The notes: generated by a model not told the origin, from the sequence alone. DNA of 64,000 bases from Rhizobium anhuiense (GCF_003985145.1 NZ_ML133531.1:1-64000), one strand, 5' to 3'; numbered from the stretch's first letter, positions 1 through 9,393 are shown. Numbers and translations: made by a program.

Positions 1-879
1 GTGTTCCAGTCCTATGCGCTCTATCCGAACATGACGGTGGCGGGCAACATCGCCTTCGGCATGGAGATCCGCGGCGTGCCGAAGGACGAACGTGCCAAGG
101 CGATCAAGCAGGTCTCCGACATGCTGCAGATCGGCCATCTGCTCGACCGCAAGCCGAGCCAGCTGTCGGGCGGCCAGCGCCAGCGCGTCGCCATGGGGAG
201 AGCCTTGGTGCGCAATCCGCAGGTCTTCCTGTTCGATGAACCGCTCTCCAATCTCGATGCCAAGCTGCGGGTCGACATGCGCACCGAGATCAAGCGGCTG
301 CATCAGCGCATGGGCACCACCTTCGTCTATGTCACCCATGATCAGATCGAGGCGATGACGCTGGCGACCAAGATCGCCGTGCTGAAGGACGGGGTGCTGC
401 AGCAGTTCGGCACGCCGGCCGAGATCTATAACAGCCCCTCCAATATCTTCGTCGCCGACTTCATGGGATCGCCGGCGATGAACCTCTTGACCGCCACCGT
501 CGAAAACGGCGCCGGCGGGCTGGAAGTCTCGCTGGAGCGGCCGAATGCCGCCCCGCTCAAGCTCCCCGTCATGGCTGGCAACAATGGCCTGACCACCTAT
601 ACCGGCAGACAGGTGATCTTCGGCATCCGCCCCGAGGCCTTGACCGATCCGGATGGCGCCGACCGCAAGGCGCGCATGCTGAGCGAGGGCGACTGCCTGA
701 TCGAGGTGGTCGAACCGGCCGGCTCCGACACCTTCGCCGTCACCAAGCTCGGCGGCAAGTCCGTCGTCGCCCGGCTGCGCGCCGATGCCGGTATCGCGCC
801 AGGCCAGACAACCCGACTGGCCTTCAATCTCGATAAGGCCGTCTTCTTCGATCCACAAAGCCAGGCGAGGATCGGGTGA
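1..879 (+). CDS. ABC transporter ATP-binding subunit, MalK/UgpC type (5' end cut by window edge)
   Basis: Cytoplasmic ATPase of an importer, most likely for a sugar, polyol or related solute. The visible 292 residues begin at the Q-loop (FQSYALYP), so Walker A lies before the window. The signature LSGGQRQRV is at about 55-63, Walker B VFLFDEP at 75-81, the D-loop SNLD follows, and the H-loop histidine is near 113. The C-terminal 120 residues look like the TOBE/MalK regulatory region (IFGIRPEAL). The gene ends 15 bases before a GMC oxidoreductase on the same strand, so it probably belongs to that catabolic operon. The transported substrate cannot be read from this subunit. Confidence 0.95.
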   Translation: MFQSYALYPNMTVAGNIAFGMEIRGVPKDERAKAIKQVSDMLQIGHLLDRKPSQLSGGQRQRVAMGRALVRNPQVFLFDEPLSNLDAKLRVDMRTEIKRLHQRMGTTFVYVTHDQIEAMTLATKIAVLKDGVLQQFGTPAEIYNSPSNIFVADFMGSPAMNLLTATVENGAGGLEVSLERPNAAPLKLPVMAGNNGLTTYTGRQVIFGIRPEALTDPDGADRKARMLSEGDCLIEVVEPAGSDTFAVTKLGGKSVVARLRADAGIAPGQTTRLAFNLDKAVFFDPQSQARIG

Positions 880-894
880 TGGCCAGGTGCTGAT

Positions 895-2445
895 ATGAGC
901 GGTTCACCAGATATCGTCATCATCGGTTCAGGCGTCGGCGGCTCCACGGTCGCCGCCGGCCTGGCGGTGACCGGCGCCCGGATATTGATCCTCGAGGCCG
1001 GCGATCACATCGCCGATCTTCCGGTCAATCGCGACCAGCGCGCCATCTTCCAGCGCGGGCATTTTCGGCCGAAGGAAACCTGGTACGAGGCGAACGGCAA
1101 GGGATTCAACCCCGGCAACTACTACAATGTCGGCGGGAATTCGAAGTTTTACGGCGCGGTCTTGTCGCGCTATCGCGAGCAGGATTTCGACGTCATCGAG
1201 CACCGGGAAGGTGTGTCGCCGGCCTGGCCGTTTCCCTATGAAACCCTGGAGCCGTGGTATTGCCGGGCGGAACTGATGTATCAGGTTCGCGGCAGTCTGG
1301 GCGAGGATCCCACGGAACCGTATCATTCGGCTGCCTACGACTATCCGCCGGTCCCTGACGAGGCGCCGATCGCTGATGTCAGGGCGCGTCTCAAGAAGAA
1401 AGGCCTGCATCCGTTTTCCCTGCCGCTCGGCCTGGATCTCGATGCCTGGCTCTCCAAGGCACGCACGCCTTGGGATGCGCATCCCAATTCACGGGACGGC
1501 AAGATGGACGCCGAGACTGCAGCCCTTGCCGTGGCGCTGAAGCACGAGAACGTCCGGCTCGAAACCAATGCGCGCGTGACGAGGCTCGACATGGGCGCGG
1601 GGAACCGGATCGACCGGGTGACCTATGTCAAGAACGGTGAGACGCTGACCGTTTCGGCGAAGATCGTCATCCTCGCCGCCGGGGCGGTCCAGTCCTCCGT
1701 GCTTTTGCTGCGCTCGAAAAACGACCGCTTCGCAAGCGGCCTGGCGAATTCTTCCGATCAGGTGGGCCGCAACTTCATGAACCACAATGCGTCGGCCGTT
1801 ATCGGCGTCTCGCCAAAATTCAGGAACACGGCTGTCTACCAGAAGACGTTTGCCTTTAACGACTTCTATCTCTCGGACGGTGAGGGAGGACCACCGCTCG
1901 GCAATGTGCAGCTCCTGGGCCGCATTTCCGAGAAAGTCCTCAAGGGCTCTCTGCCGCAGGCTCCGGAATGGTTTCTGCGCTTCATCACAACTCATGCCAT
2001 CGACTTCTATGCCATGAGCGAGGACGTGCCCAATCCCGAAAGCCGGGTCATGGTCGATGGAGACCGGATCATTCTTCAATGGCAGCGAAGCAACTGGGAC
2101 GCCCATCTTGCCCTTGTCGCCAAGCTGAAGGTCATCCTGAAATCGATCGGATTTCCGGTCGTGCTGTCGCGGCCCTTCGACAAACGCACGCCCTCCCATC
2201 AATGCGGAACGATACGCATCGGCAACGATCCCGCGACAGCGCCGTTGGATCCGTACTGCCGTTCCTACGATCACCAGAACCTCTTCGTCGTCGACGCCGG
2301 TTTCCTCCCCACCTCGGCGGCGGTCAATCCTGCGCTCACCGTCGCCGCCCAGGCGCTGAGAGTGGCGGATCACATTGCGGCGAAGGACTTTGCGGGCATG
2401 ACAGAGGCGCTGGCGGTCGCCAGGCCGGATGCAACAGGACAGTAA
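895..2445 (+). CDS. GMC-family FAD oxidoreductase
   Basis: Flavin enzyme expected to oxidise an alcohol or sugar hydroxyl. The FAD-binding glycine motif GSGVGG is at residues 11-16 and ends with the ribose-binding LEAG. The C-terminal GMC domain carries SHQCGT (His near 435) and VNPALT (Asn near 478), matching the usual His/Asn active-site pair. Length 516 aa is normal for the smaller GMC members related to gluconate or fructose dehydrogenase large subunits. It lies between the ABC ATPase gene and a second GMC gene, with one base separating its TAA from the next ATG. The substrate is unknown; a sugar or polyol is inferred from the neighbours. Confidence 0.9.
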   Translation: MSGSPDIVIIGSGVGGSTVAAGLAVTGARILILEAGDHIADLPVNRDQRAIFQRGHFRPKETWYEANGKGFNPGNYYNVGGNSKFYGAVLSRYREQDFDVIEHREGVSPAWPFPYETLEPWYCRAELMYQVRGSLGEDPTEPYHSAAYDYPPVPDEAPIADVRARLKKKGLHPFSLPLGLDLDAWLSKARTPWDAHPNSRDGKMDAETAALAVALKHENVRLETNARVTRLDMGAGNRIDRVTYVKNGETLTVSAKIVILAAGAVQSSVLLLRSKNDRFASGLANSSDQVGRNFMNHNASAVIGVSPKFRNTAVYQKTFAFNDFYLSDGEGGPPLGNVQLLGRISEKVLKGSLPQAPEWFLRFITTHAIDFYAMSEDVPNPESRVMVDGDRIILQWQRSNWDAHLALVAKLKVILKSIGFPVVLSRPFDKRTPSHQCGTIRIGNDPATAPLDPYCRSYDHQNLFVVDAGFLPTSAAVNPALTVAAQALRVADHIAAKDFAGMTEALAVARPDATGQ

Positions 2446-2446
2446 A

Positions 2447-4102
2447 ATGGGATTCGATTACATCATCACCGGCGCCGGTCCGGCAGGATGCGTGCTGGCA
2501 AGCCGGCTGAGCGAAGATCCTGATGTCAGTGTCCTCCTGCTCGAAGCGGGTGGAGGCGACTGGAATCCGCTGTTTCACATGCCGGCCGGCTTCGCCAAGA
2601 TGACCAAAGGCGTCGCCAGCTGGGGATGGGAAACCGTTCCCCAGAAGCACATGAAAGGCAGGGTGCTGCGTTATACGCAGGCGAAAGTCATCGGTGGCGG
2701 CTCGTCGATCAACGCACAGCTCTATACCCGCGGCAACGCTGCGGATTATGACCTCTGGGCGCGGGAGGACGGCTGCGAGGGCTGGGATTACCGCTCGATC
2801 CTTCCCTATTTCAAACGCGCGGAGGACAACCAGCGCTTCGCCGACGACTACCACGCCTATGGCGGTCCGCTGGGGGTCTCGATGCCGGCTGCGCCGCTGC
2901 CGATCTGCGACGCCTATATCCGTGCGGGGCAGGAACTCGGCATTCCCTACAACCACGATTTCAACGGCCGCCAGCAGGCGGGCGTGGGATTTTACCAACT
3001 GACGCAGCGCAATCGCCGCCGGTCGTCGGCTTCGCTCGCCTATCTCTCGCCGATCAAGGACCGCAAGAACCTGACGGTCCGGACCGGCGCTCGCGTCGCG
3101 CGCATCATCGTCGAGGGAGGCCGTGCGACAGGCGTCGAGATCGTGACCGCGCGCGGCCAGGAGATCATCCGCGCCGAACGCGAAGTGCTGATTTCTTCCG
3201 GCGCTATCGGATCGCCGAAGCTGCTTCTGCAGTCCGGCATCGGACCGGCCGACCATCTGCGCTCGGTTGGCGTCAAGGTGCTTCACGATCTGCCGGGTGT
3301 CGGCGGCAACCTCCAGGATCACCTGGATCTTTTCGTCATATCCGAATGCACCGGCGATCACACCTATGACGGCGTCGCAAAGATCCACCGCACGCTTTGG
3401 GCAGGGCTTCAGTATGTCCTGTTCCGCACCGGTCCGGTCGCCTCGTCGCTCTTCGAGACCGGCGGTTTCTGGTACGCCGATCCGCAAGCGCGTTCCCCTG
3501 ATATCCAGTTCCACCTCGGTTTGGGATCGGGCATCGAAGCGGGCGTCGAGCGGCTCAAGAATGCAGGTGTGACGCTCAACTCTGCCTATCTGCATCCGCG
3601 CTCGCGCGGGACGGTCCGTCTGTCATCCGCCGACCCGGCTGCCGCGCCCTTGATCGACCCCAATTACTGGTCGGATCCTCACGACAGGAAGATGTCTTTG
3701 GAGGGGCTCAAGCTCGCGCGCGAGATCATGCAGCAGGCGGCGCTGAAGCCCTATGTCATGGCCGAAAGGCTTCCGGGACCGAATGTCATGACCGACGAAG
3801 AGCTCTTCGATTATGGCTGCGCCAACGCAAAGACCGATCATCATCCGGTCGGTACCTGCAAGATGGGGACGGGGCCTGACGCGGTTGTCGGGCTCGATCT
3901 CAAGGTCCATGGCCTCGAAGGCCTGAGGGTATGCGATTCATCCGTCATGCCGCGCGTGCCGTCGTGCAACACCAACGCCCCGACGATCATGGTCGGTGAA
4001 AAAGGGTCGGACCTCATTCGGGGCTTGCCGGCACTTGCCCCCACCATTTTCGCCTACGAACGCAACGATGCGCGGCCTCGGGCTCGCGCCGAAATCCGGT
4101 GA
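2447..4102 (+). CDS. GMC-family oxidoreductase, choline dehydrogenase-like
   Basis: Second GMC flavoenzyme (551 aa), closer than its neighbour to the choline/alcohol dehydrogenase branch. FAD motif GAGPAG is at residues 9-14. The mid-domain signature GGGSSINAQLYTRG is clear, and the C-terminal active site shows DHHPVGTCKMG (His about 466) and NTNAPT (Asn about 510). The start is the ATG one base after the preceding stop; an upstream in-frame start would overlap the previous gene and adds only six residues. Tight spacing suggests translational coupling. The betA name is not justified: no betaine aldehyde dehydrogenase or betI is nearby. Confidence 0.9.
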   Translation: MGFDYIITGAGPAGCVLASRLSEDPDVSVLLLEAGGGDWNPLFHMPAGFAKMTKGVASWGWETVPQKHMKGRVLRYTQAKVIGGGSSINAQLYTRGNAADYDLWAREDGCEGWDYRSILPYFKRAEDNQRFADDYHAYGGPLGVSMPAAPLPICDAYIRAGQELGIPYNHDFNGRQQAGVGFYQLTQRNRRRSSASLAYLSPIKDRKNLTVRTGARVARIIVEGGRATGVEIVTARGQEIIRAEREVLISSGAIGSPKLLLQSGIGPADHLRSVGVKVLHDLPGVGGNLQDHLDLFVISECTGDHTYDGVAKIHRTLWAGLQYVLFRTGPVASSLFETGGFWYADPQARSPDIQFHLGLGSGIEAGVERLKNAGVTLNSAYLHPRSRGTVRLSSADPAAAPLIDPNYWSDPHDRKMSLEGLKLAREIMQQAALKPYVMAERLPGPNVMTDEELFDYGCANAKTDHHPVGTCKMGTGPDAVVGLDLKVHGLEGLRVCDSSVMPRVPSCNTNAPTIMVGEKGSDLIRGLPALAPTIFAYERNDARPRARAEIR

Positions 4103-4126
4103 GCCGCGTCGAGAGGAGAGACGACA

Positions 4127-5305
4127 ATGTCTGAAGTCAAAGTGGCCGTGCTTGGCGCCTCGGGCTGGATGGGGAAGGTCCACACGATGGCCTACCAGAC
4201 CTTTCCGCATTTCTTCGGAGTGTCGGACGGAACGGCGCGGGTCGTCGCTCTCGTCGAAGGCCCCTCGACGGCAGCCGAGGATATTGACCACCGAGCGCCG
4301 GGCGCAAAAATTCTTGGGGATTGGAAACTGGCGGTCGCGGATCCCGATGTCGATCTGATCGATATCTGCCTGCCTGACCATCTTCACTACGAGGTGGCCA
4401 AGGCGGCTTTGCTGGCCGGCAAACATGTCTACTGCGAGAAGCCATTGGCAAACACCGCCGCTGAAGCGCGGGAGCTGGCCGACATCGCCAGGGAAAAGGG
4501 CGTCATTACCCGCGTCGGGCACGCCTTCCCCCGAAACCCGGTCCATGATCTTGCGAAAGACATCATTCAATCCGGCGAAATCGGCGAGATCAAGCTGTTC
4601 CGCGGCTGCCAGCACGTCGACATGTATGGTGATCCCTATGCGCCGTTCATGTGGCGCGCCGATGGAAAGCTTGCGCCGACCGGGATCGTCGGTGATACCG
4701 GCTCGCACATTTTCAGTTTCATGGATTTCCTGGTTGGCCGCGTCAGTTCCTTGATCGCCGACAATCTGATCGTGACGCCGCGCAGGCCTGTCGTCGAGGG
4801 TCTTGCCTATGGTGAGCAGGTGAAACTGACAGGCAACGAGTCCTGGGCTGATATCACCAACCCCGATGCAACGAACCTGCTCTGCCGGTTCGAAAACGGC
4901 GCCGGCGGAATCGTCGATTTCAGCCGTGTCGCGACCGGCCGCAAGTTCATGCAGACCTATGAAATCTACGGAACGAAAGGCAGCATCGCCTTTAACTATG
5001 ACGAGATAAACCGGCTGCGCTTCTACTCCAACGACGACCGGACGGGGCGGCGCGGCTTCCGGGAGATCGACGTGGGACCTGAAAATTCGACCTTCCGGGC
5101 TTTTCTCCCGCTGCCGAATTTCGGATTAGGCTATAATGAAAGCAAGATCATCGAAGTGGCCGAGGTGATCCGCTCGATCGTTGCCAACAGGCCGATGTGG
5201 CCGACATTCGAGACCGGTCACCACATCTGCCAGATCGTCGACGCATGCATGGAGTCTTCCCGGCAGAGGCGCTGGGTCGACATCCCGCTGGCTGAACGCC
5301 AATGA
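4127..5305 (+). CDS. Gfo/Idh/MocA-family NAD(P)-dependent oxidoreductase
   Basis: Predicted sugar or inositol-type dehydrogenase, 392 aa. The N-terminal Rossmann start is VLGASGWMG. The family signature EKP (residues 104-106, in YCEKPLA) contains the catalytic lysine, and the C-terminal substrate domain follows with GDTGSHIFSF. A strong ribosome site (GAGAGGAG) precedes the ATG, 24 bases after the GMC gene. Its TGA overlaps the ATG of the next gene (ATGA), so the two are coupled. Together with two GMC enzymes it suggests successive hydroxyl oxidations on a carbohydrate; this pathway is inference. Confidence 0.92.
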   Translation: MSEVKVAVLGASGWMGKVHTMAYQTFPHFFGVSDGTARVVALVEGPSTAAEDIDHRAPGAKILGDWKLAVADPDVDLIDICLPDHLHYEVAKAALLAGKHVYCEKPLANTAAEARELADIAREKGVITRVGHAFPRNPVHDLAKDIIQSGEIGEIKLFRGCQHVDMYGDPYAPFMWRADGKLAPTGIVGDTGSHIFSFMDFLVGRVSSLIADNLIVTPRRPVVEGLAYGEQVKLTGNESWADITNPDATNLLCRFENGAGGIVDFSRVATGRKFMQTYEIYGTKGSIAFNYDEINRLRFYSNDDRTGRRGFREIDVGPENSTFRAFLPLPNFGLGYNESKIIEVAEVIRSIVANRPMWPTFETGHHICQIVDACMESSRQRRWVDIPLAERQ

Positions 5306-7371
5306 CCATGGACGTTCCGCAGGAAATTCTCGACGCGCTGACCGATGTCGACATGCCGCGGCTGCCACCCGAGGCCGCTCCTTCGGAAACGGTCCGGCTC
5401 GCCGGCGTTGAGGTGCCGGTCTATCGGGCCGGCTGCATCGTCGTCGGATCCGGCGCGGCAGGTCTGCGGGCGGCGGTGGAATTGAAGCGGCGCGGCGATG
5501 ACGTCGTTATCGTCAGCCAAAGCGCGTGGGGTGGAACCTCGGCCTGTTCGGGATCGGACAAGCAGACCCTGCACACTGCGAATACGGCGGATCAGGGCGA
5601 CAATTACAAGGCGATGGCCCGATCCATCCGCAGCGGCGGCGCGATGGACGAGGACACGGCCTACGTCGAGGCGGTGGGCTCGTCGCGGATGATGGCGTCG
5701 CTCCAGTTCTTGGGCCTGCCGCTGCCCCAGGATCCGCTTGGGGGAACGCTGAGATATCAGACCGATCATGATGAGGTCGGGCGCGCCACCAGCTGCGGCC
5801 CGCGCACCTCGCGCCTGATGGTCAAGGTGCTGGCCGAGGAGGCGATCCGACTGGGCGTGCCGTTTTACAACCAGACCACGGCGGTCAAGATCCTCACTGG
5901 GGGCGAGGGGGCTGACCGTCATGTCGTCGGCATGCTTGTCATGCGCGCCAGCGACCGTACAGAGCAGAATCCGCTGGGTATCGCGCTGTTCGTCAGCAGC
6001 GTGATCGTGCTCGCCGCCGGCGGGCCGGGCGAACTCTATCGCGACAGCGTTTATCCCAATGGCTGCTTCGGCTCTCTTGGATTGGCGCTGGAAGCCGGCG
6101 TCGAACTCGTCAACCTGACCGAAAGCCAGTTCGGCATCGGAACGCGCAGGGAAGGATTTCCATGGAACCTGTCGGGCACCTATGTCCAGGCGATCCCGCA
6201 TATCTATTCGATCGATAGCGAAGGCGTCGAACACCACTTCCTGGCAGACTATTACCGCAGCACGCAAGAACTGGCGTCGAACGTCTTCCGCAAGGGCTAT
6301 CAGTGGCCCTTTCATGCGACGCGCATGCTCGATTTCGGCTCCAGCCTGGTCGATCTCGCCATCTCCAGCGAAACTGCCGCTGGCCGGCGCGTTTTCATGG
6401 ACTTCAACCGCAATCCGCTGTCCGTACCGGGCGATCTGCCGTTCAGCCTGGAAAGACTGGACGAAGATGTCCGCGACTATCTCGGCAAGGCCGGCGCCGA
6501 CCAGGACATGCCGATCGATCGATTGAAGCATATGAACCCGCTCGCGATCGAGCTCTACCGCCGCTATAAGATCGATATTGCCGAAGAGCCGCTCGAATTT
6601 GCGGTCAACAACCAGCATATGAACGGCGGCATCATGATCGACACCTGGGGCCGCAGCAATCTCGGCGGCTGTTACGCGGTCGGGGAGGCCGCGGGCACCC
6701 ATGGGGTGACGAGGCCGGGGGGAGCGGCGCTCAATGCCGGGCAGGTCTTCGGCACCCGCGCGGCCGAGCACATCAGCGCGAGCGGCAGGGCGAAGCGGAC
6801 AGCTTCAGGGGATATAACCGGTACGGCAGAGACAGGCATCTCCGATCTCCTTGCCGCCCTTCGCACCGAGAGCCCACTCACCGTCAAATCGATCCGCTCG
6901 GAGGTGCAGGCGCGAATGAGCGAGAAGGCTGGCATCCTCTGCGATCAGCAGAATGTGGCCCGAGCCTTGATCGAAGCGCGCAAACTGAATGTGGACATCC
7001 GCGCCAACGGCGTCGCCTATGGTCGCGCAGCGGAGGCGGTCCGAGGCGTGCAATGGCGGCATATGGCGCTCGCCTCGGAAGCCGTGCTCAGCGCGCTTGA
7101 TTTCTTCATTCGCGGTGGCGGCGGCAGCCGTGGGGCGCGAGCGATATGCGATATAGCGGGCGAATCCACGCCGCTCGCGCGCTCAGGTCCATTGCCGGAT
7201 TATCGCTTCCGGAAAGAACGCGAATCGCATCGCAAGGAGCAGATCGTCGTTCGTCTCGATGGTGATGAGATAAGGCTTTCAACGCAGGCGAACCGTAGTT
7301 TCGATGAAAGCGCCAAGTCCTTCTTCGAGCGGGACTGGCCATCCTGGTTGACGGGCCGCATCTACGACTGA
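5302..7371 (+). CDS. FAD-binding protein, fumarate reductase / succinate dehydrogenase flavoprotein-like
   Basis: Large flavoprotein (689 aa) of the fumarate reductase flavoprotein family. The N-terminal 45 residues are an extension; the dinucleotide motif GSGAAG is at 49-54. The hallmark C-terminal FAD region, GGIMID followed by GCYAVGEA and HGVTRPGGAALNAG, lies near 442-480. A helical C-terminal domain as in SdhA/AprA follows. It overlaps the preceding dehydrogenase by 4 bases and ends the operon. No iron-sulfur or membrane-anchor subunit is present, so it is not respiratory SDH; a soluble dehydrogenase or reductase acting on a catabolic intermediate is more likely. Confidence 0.88.
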   Translation: MTMDVPQEILDALTDVDMPRLPPEAAPSETVRLAGVEVPVYRAGCIVVGSGAAGLRAAVELKRRGDDVVIVSQSAWGGTSACSGSDKQTLHTANTADQGDNYKAMARSIRSGGAMDEDTAYVEAVGSSRMMASLQFLGLPLPQDPLGGTLRYQTDHDEVGRATSCGPRTSRLMVKVLAEEAIRLGVPFYNQTTAVKILTGGEGADRHVVGMLVMRASDRTEQNPLGIALFVSSVIVLAAGGPGELYRDSVYPNGCFGSLGLALEAGVELVNLTESQFGIGTRREGFPWNLSGTYVQAIPHIYSIDSEGVEHHFLADYYRSTQELASNVFRKGYQWPFHATRMLDFGSSLVDLAISSETAAGRRVFMDFNRNPLSVPGDLPFSLERLDEDVRDYLGKAGADQDMPIDRLKHMNPLAIELYRRYKIDIAEEPLEFAVNNQHMNGGIMIDTWGRSNLGGCYAVGEAAGTHGVTRPGGAALNAGQVFGTRAAEHISASGRAKRTASGDITGTAETGISDLLAALRTESPLTVKSIRSEVQARMSEKAGILCDQQNVARALIEARKLNVDIRANGVAYGRAAEAVRGVQWRHMALASEAVLSALDFFIRGGGGSRGARAICDIAGESTPLARSGPLPDYRFRKERESHRKEQIVVRLDGDEIRLSTQANRSFDESAKSFFERDWPSWLTGRIYD

Positions 7372-7405
7372 GGTCGGACGAATGAGGGGACGCCAGATCG
7401 GCTGA

Positions 7406-7588
7406 TCAATCAGGATTCGCAACCGCGGGCGGAACACGAACTCGCTCGGTGTCGTCAGAGCCTTCGGCAATGGCTTCCTCGCTTCTGCGCATTCGCCTTG
7501 GCGGATTCTTGCCTTCGATAGGCTTCGGCGACATTTGGTCGTCGGCCTGGATCTCATCGGTGTTGAGGTAGTTCTTGCTTTCGTCCAT
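7406..7588 (-). CDS. Small hydrophilic protein, unknown function, candidate EcfG target
   Basis: Sixty residues, strongly charged (many D, E, K, R) and without membrane segments; no family is recognised. The ATG at 7588 is preferred over a GTG three codons upstream because CTGAGGTG lies at ribosome-site distance from it. A near-perfect EcfG-type promoter (GGAAC, 16-base spacer, CGTT) lies 70-90 bases upstream on the same strand, so a general-stress role is inferred. It is convergent with the catabolic operon. The composition resembles small disordered stress proteins common in Rhizobiales. Confidence 0.65.
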   Translation of the reverse strand: MDESKNYLNTDEIQADDQMSPKPIEGKNPPRRMRRSEEAIAEGSDDTERVRVPPAVANPD

Positions 7589-7656
7589 AGCGGTCACCTC
7601 AGGTTGGGGAATTGCGATGCAGGAAAACGATTCTCCGCATCGGCGCTTTGCACGCT

Positions 7657-7681
7657 AACGCTCGGCGACATGACGGGTTCC
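7657..7681 (-). promoter_or_regulatory. EcfG (general stress sigma) promoter
   Basis: On the minus strand: GGAAC (-35), 16 bases, CGTT (-10), reading towards the small gene starting at 7588. Both elements match the EcfG consensus GGAAC-N16/17-CGTT exactly. No other gene start lies in that direction within 300 bases. Confidence 0.75.
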
Positions 7682-7710
7682 CTCGCTGGTCGGCCAGCGG
7701 TGGCCGAGGC

Positions 7711-8505
7711 TCATAGGTCGGCTCCGGCTTCGGAAACGTCGAGCTCGATTATGACGGGCGCGTGGTCGCTCGTATGTTCCCAGCCGCGCGGTTTTCTCCG
7801 GACCGTCGCCGATCGAAGCCATGGCGCGACGGCCGGACTGAGCAGGAAGTGGTCGATCCGAAGCCCCGCGTCACGTTCGAAGCTGTTTCGCCAATATTTC
7901 CAGAAGGTGTAGATGCGCTCGCCCGGATGCAGATGCCTGATGGCGTCGGTCCAGCCCTGGCCGACGAGTTGCGCATAGGCCTTGCGCACTTCCGGTCTGA
8001 AGAGGGCATCGTCCAGCCAGCGTTCCGGCTTATAGACGTCGATCTCCGTCGGCATGACGTTGAAGTCGCCGGCCAGGATCGAAGGCACCTCGAGCTCGAG
8101 GAGTTCGGCGGCGTATTCGTGCAGGCGACGGAACCACCGGAGTTTGTACTCGAACTTGACGCCCGGGAACGGATTTCCGTTCGGAAGATACAGGCACCCG
8201 ATCACGATGCCGTCGACGACAGCTTCGATATAGCGGCTGTGGCTATCATCGGGATCGCCGGGAAGTCCGCGCCGCGTCAGGATCGGTGTCTTGCCCTTGG
8301 CCAGGATGGCTACCCCGTTCCAGGATCGCTGTCCGTGCCAGACGGCGCCGTAGCCGGCCCTTTCGATCTCCCTTCGCGGAAACCCCGCGTCGTCTGTCTT
8401 CAGTTCCTGGAGGCACACCACATCAGGGGCGTCCTCCTTGAGCCAGCGCAGCAGGATGTCCAGCCGTCCATTGATCCCATTGACGTTGTAGGTTGCGATT
8501 TTCAT
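7711..8505 (-). CDS. xthA: Exodeoxyribonuclease III
   Basis: DNA repair nuclease / AP endonuclease of the exonuclease-endonuclease-phosphatase fold, 264 aa. It begins MKIATYNVNGI, has the metal-binding CLQELK glutamate, AGDFNVMP, a central LCP-like stretch (GCLYLPNGNP) and the C-terminal catalytic SDHAPV. The ATG at 8505 is chosen because GGGAG sits 5 bases upstream and the family starts at MKI; longer in-frame starts add only a low-complexity leader. It lies within the stress island, fitting a role in oxidative DNA damage repair. A paralogue of housekeeping xthA is possible. Confidence 0.93.
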   Translation of the reverse strand: MKIATYNVNGINGRLDILLRWLKEDAPDVVCLQELKTDDAGFPRREIERAGYGAVWHGQRSWNGVAILAKGKTPILTRRGLPGDPDDSHSRYIEAVVDGIVIGCLYLPNGNPFPGVKFEYKLRWFRRLHEYAAELLELEVPSILAGDFNVMPTEIDVYKPERWLDDALFRPEVRKAYAQLVGQGWTDAIRHLHPGERIYTFWKYWRNSFERDAGLRIDHFLLSPAVAPWLRSATVRRKPRGWEHTSDHAPVIIELDVSEAGADL

Positions 8506-8597
8506 CATACTCCCGGAAGCCGGGCCCCCGCCGGACATGCTCTAGAAACGCTCTTAAATTTCCTCCTCGGAATGTCTTGCCGGCCATGGCTGGCGCC

Positions 8598-9095
8598 TCA
8601 ACGCGTCGCACCGAAGACGAAGGCGATGCCGGCGACGATCGCAACTGCTGTCAGCGGCTGCCGGCGTATCCGATCCTCGAGGTCGTGGACGAAGCTGCTT
8701 GCTTCCGCCTTTGCCAGGCGGGCTGTCCCGGAAGCCAGCTCCGAAGCCGACTCCGCTATCCGACCGGCTTCTTTCTGAAGCGCGCGCATCTTCTCGTGAT
8801 CGGCATCAAATCCTTCGGAGGAACGGGCGAATTCGCCGGTCGAGCGCAGAGCTTGATCCGCGAGCGGAAACGCCTCGTCGAGTTTGGTGGGATCGGGCTC
8901 TCGCTTCACGCGCTCGGCGGCCTCGACGTCGCTGCGCCCGGCAGGAATTGAGGTGTGGGTGGCTGACACCGGGTCGGAGGCCGGAAAAGTGTCCTCGATT
9001 GCGCTGTCGAGTTCGCCCTTTCGGGACTGCTTCCGCTGCTCTGCCTGTTCTTTTCGCATGGATTGGACTGCGGGGGATTCGTTCGGGTTTGCCAT
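8598..9095 (-). CDS. ElaB/YqjD-like C-terminally anchored protein
   Basis: 165 aa. The N-terminal third is acidic and low-complexity (EDTFPASDPVS). A helical middle region (about 95-140) resembles DUF883-type proteins, and the C-terminus has a hydrophobic helix (LTAVAIVAGIAFVFG) ending in ATR. That is the layout of ElaB/YqjD ribosome-associated inner-membrane proteins; assignment is by shape, not strong identity. GAGG precedes the ATG. A weak EcfG-like element (GGAAC, 15 bases, CGCT) occurs about 50 bases upstream, but spacing and -10 are imperfect. Likely a stationary-phase or stress protein. Confidence 0.7.
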   Translation of the reverse strand: MANPNESPAVQSMRKEQAEQRKQSRKGELDSAIEDTFPASDPVSATHTSIPAGRSDVEAAERVKREPDPTKLDEAFPLADQALRSTGEFARSSEGFDADHEKMRALQKEAGRIAESASELASGTARLAKAEASSFVHDLEDRIRRQPLTAVAIVAGIAFVFGATR

Positions 9096-9262
9096 CGGGG
9101 TTTCCTCTGTTGCACTTCGACAAACAAAGCGACGACGAGCGGAGAAGTTCCATAGAAATGCTTCCGCGCCTCACAGAGCAACAGCGACGCGCGAAACGAG
9201 CAATGCCGGCGCGCGCAATCGCTCGGACTTTTCTGGACGACGAGGGTCACAATCAATCAGTC

Positions 9263-9273
9263 GGACCAAAGTC
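9263..9273 (+). promoter_or_regulatory. GGACCAAAGTC motif, copy 1
   Basis: One of four closely similar motifs in non-coding DNA between 9 and 15 kb. It lies 121 bases before the Tat-exported Gly/Asn-rich gene and 168 bases before the divergent ElaB-like gene. ACCTAGGT, a perfect 8-base palindrome, follows about 16 bases later. A regulator site is inferred; no protein is known for it. Confidence 0.35.
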
Positions 9274-9393
9274 TTGCCAGTGCCTACTACCTAGGTCGGT
9301 TGCATTCTGCATTGGGAAAAGCGAGAAATCTCATGCGCCATATGGCATATATTGTATGGAAAACGGCGAAGAACCGCCGAACGAGGCTATTGC

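Noticed and set aside
2429..2446. Start of the second GMC gene at an in-frame ATG at 2429
   Set aside because: It would overlap the preceding gene and put six unconserved residues before the Rossmann motif; ATG at 2447 is better.
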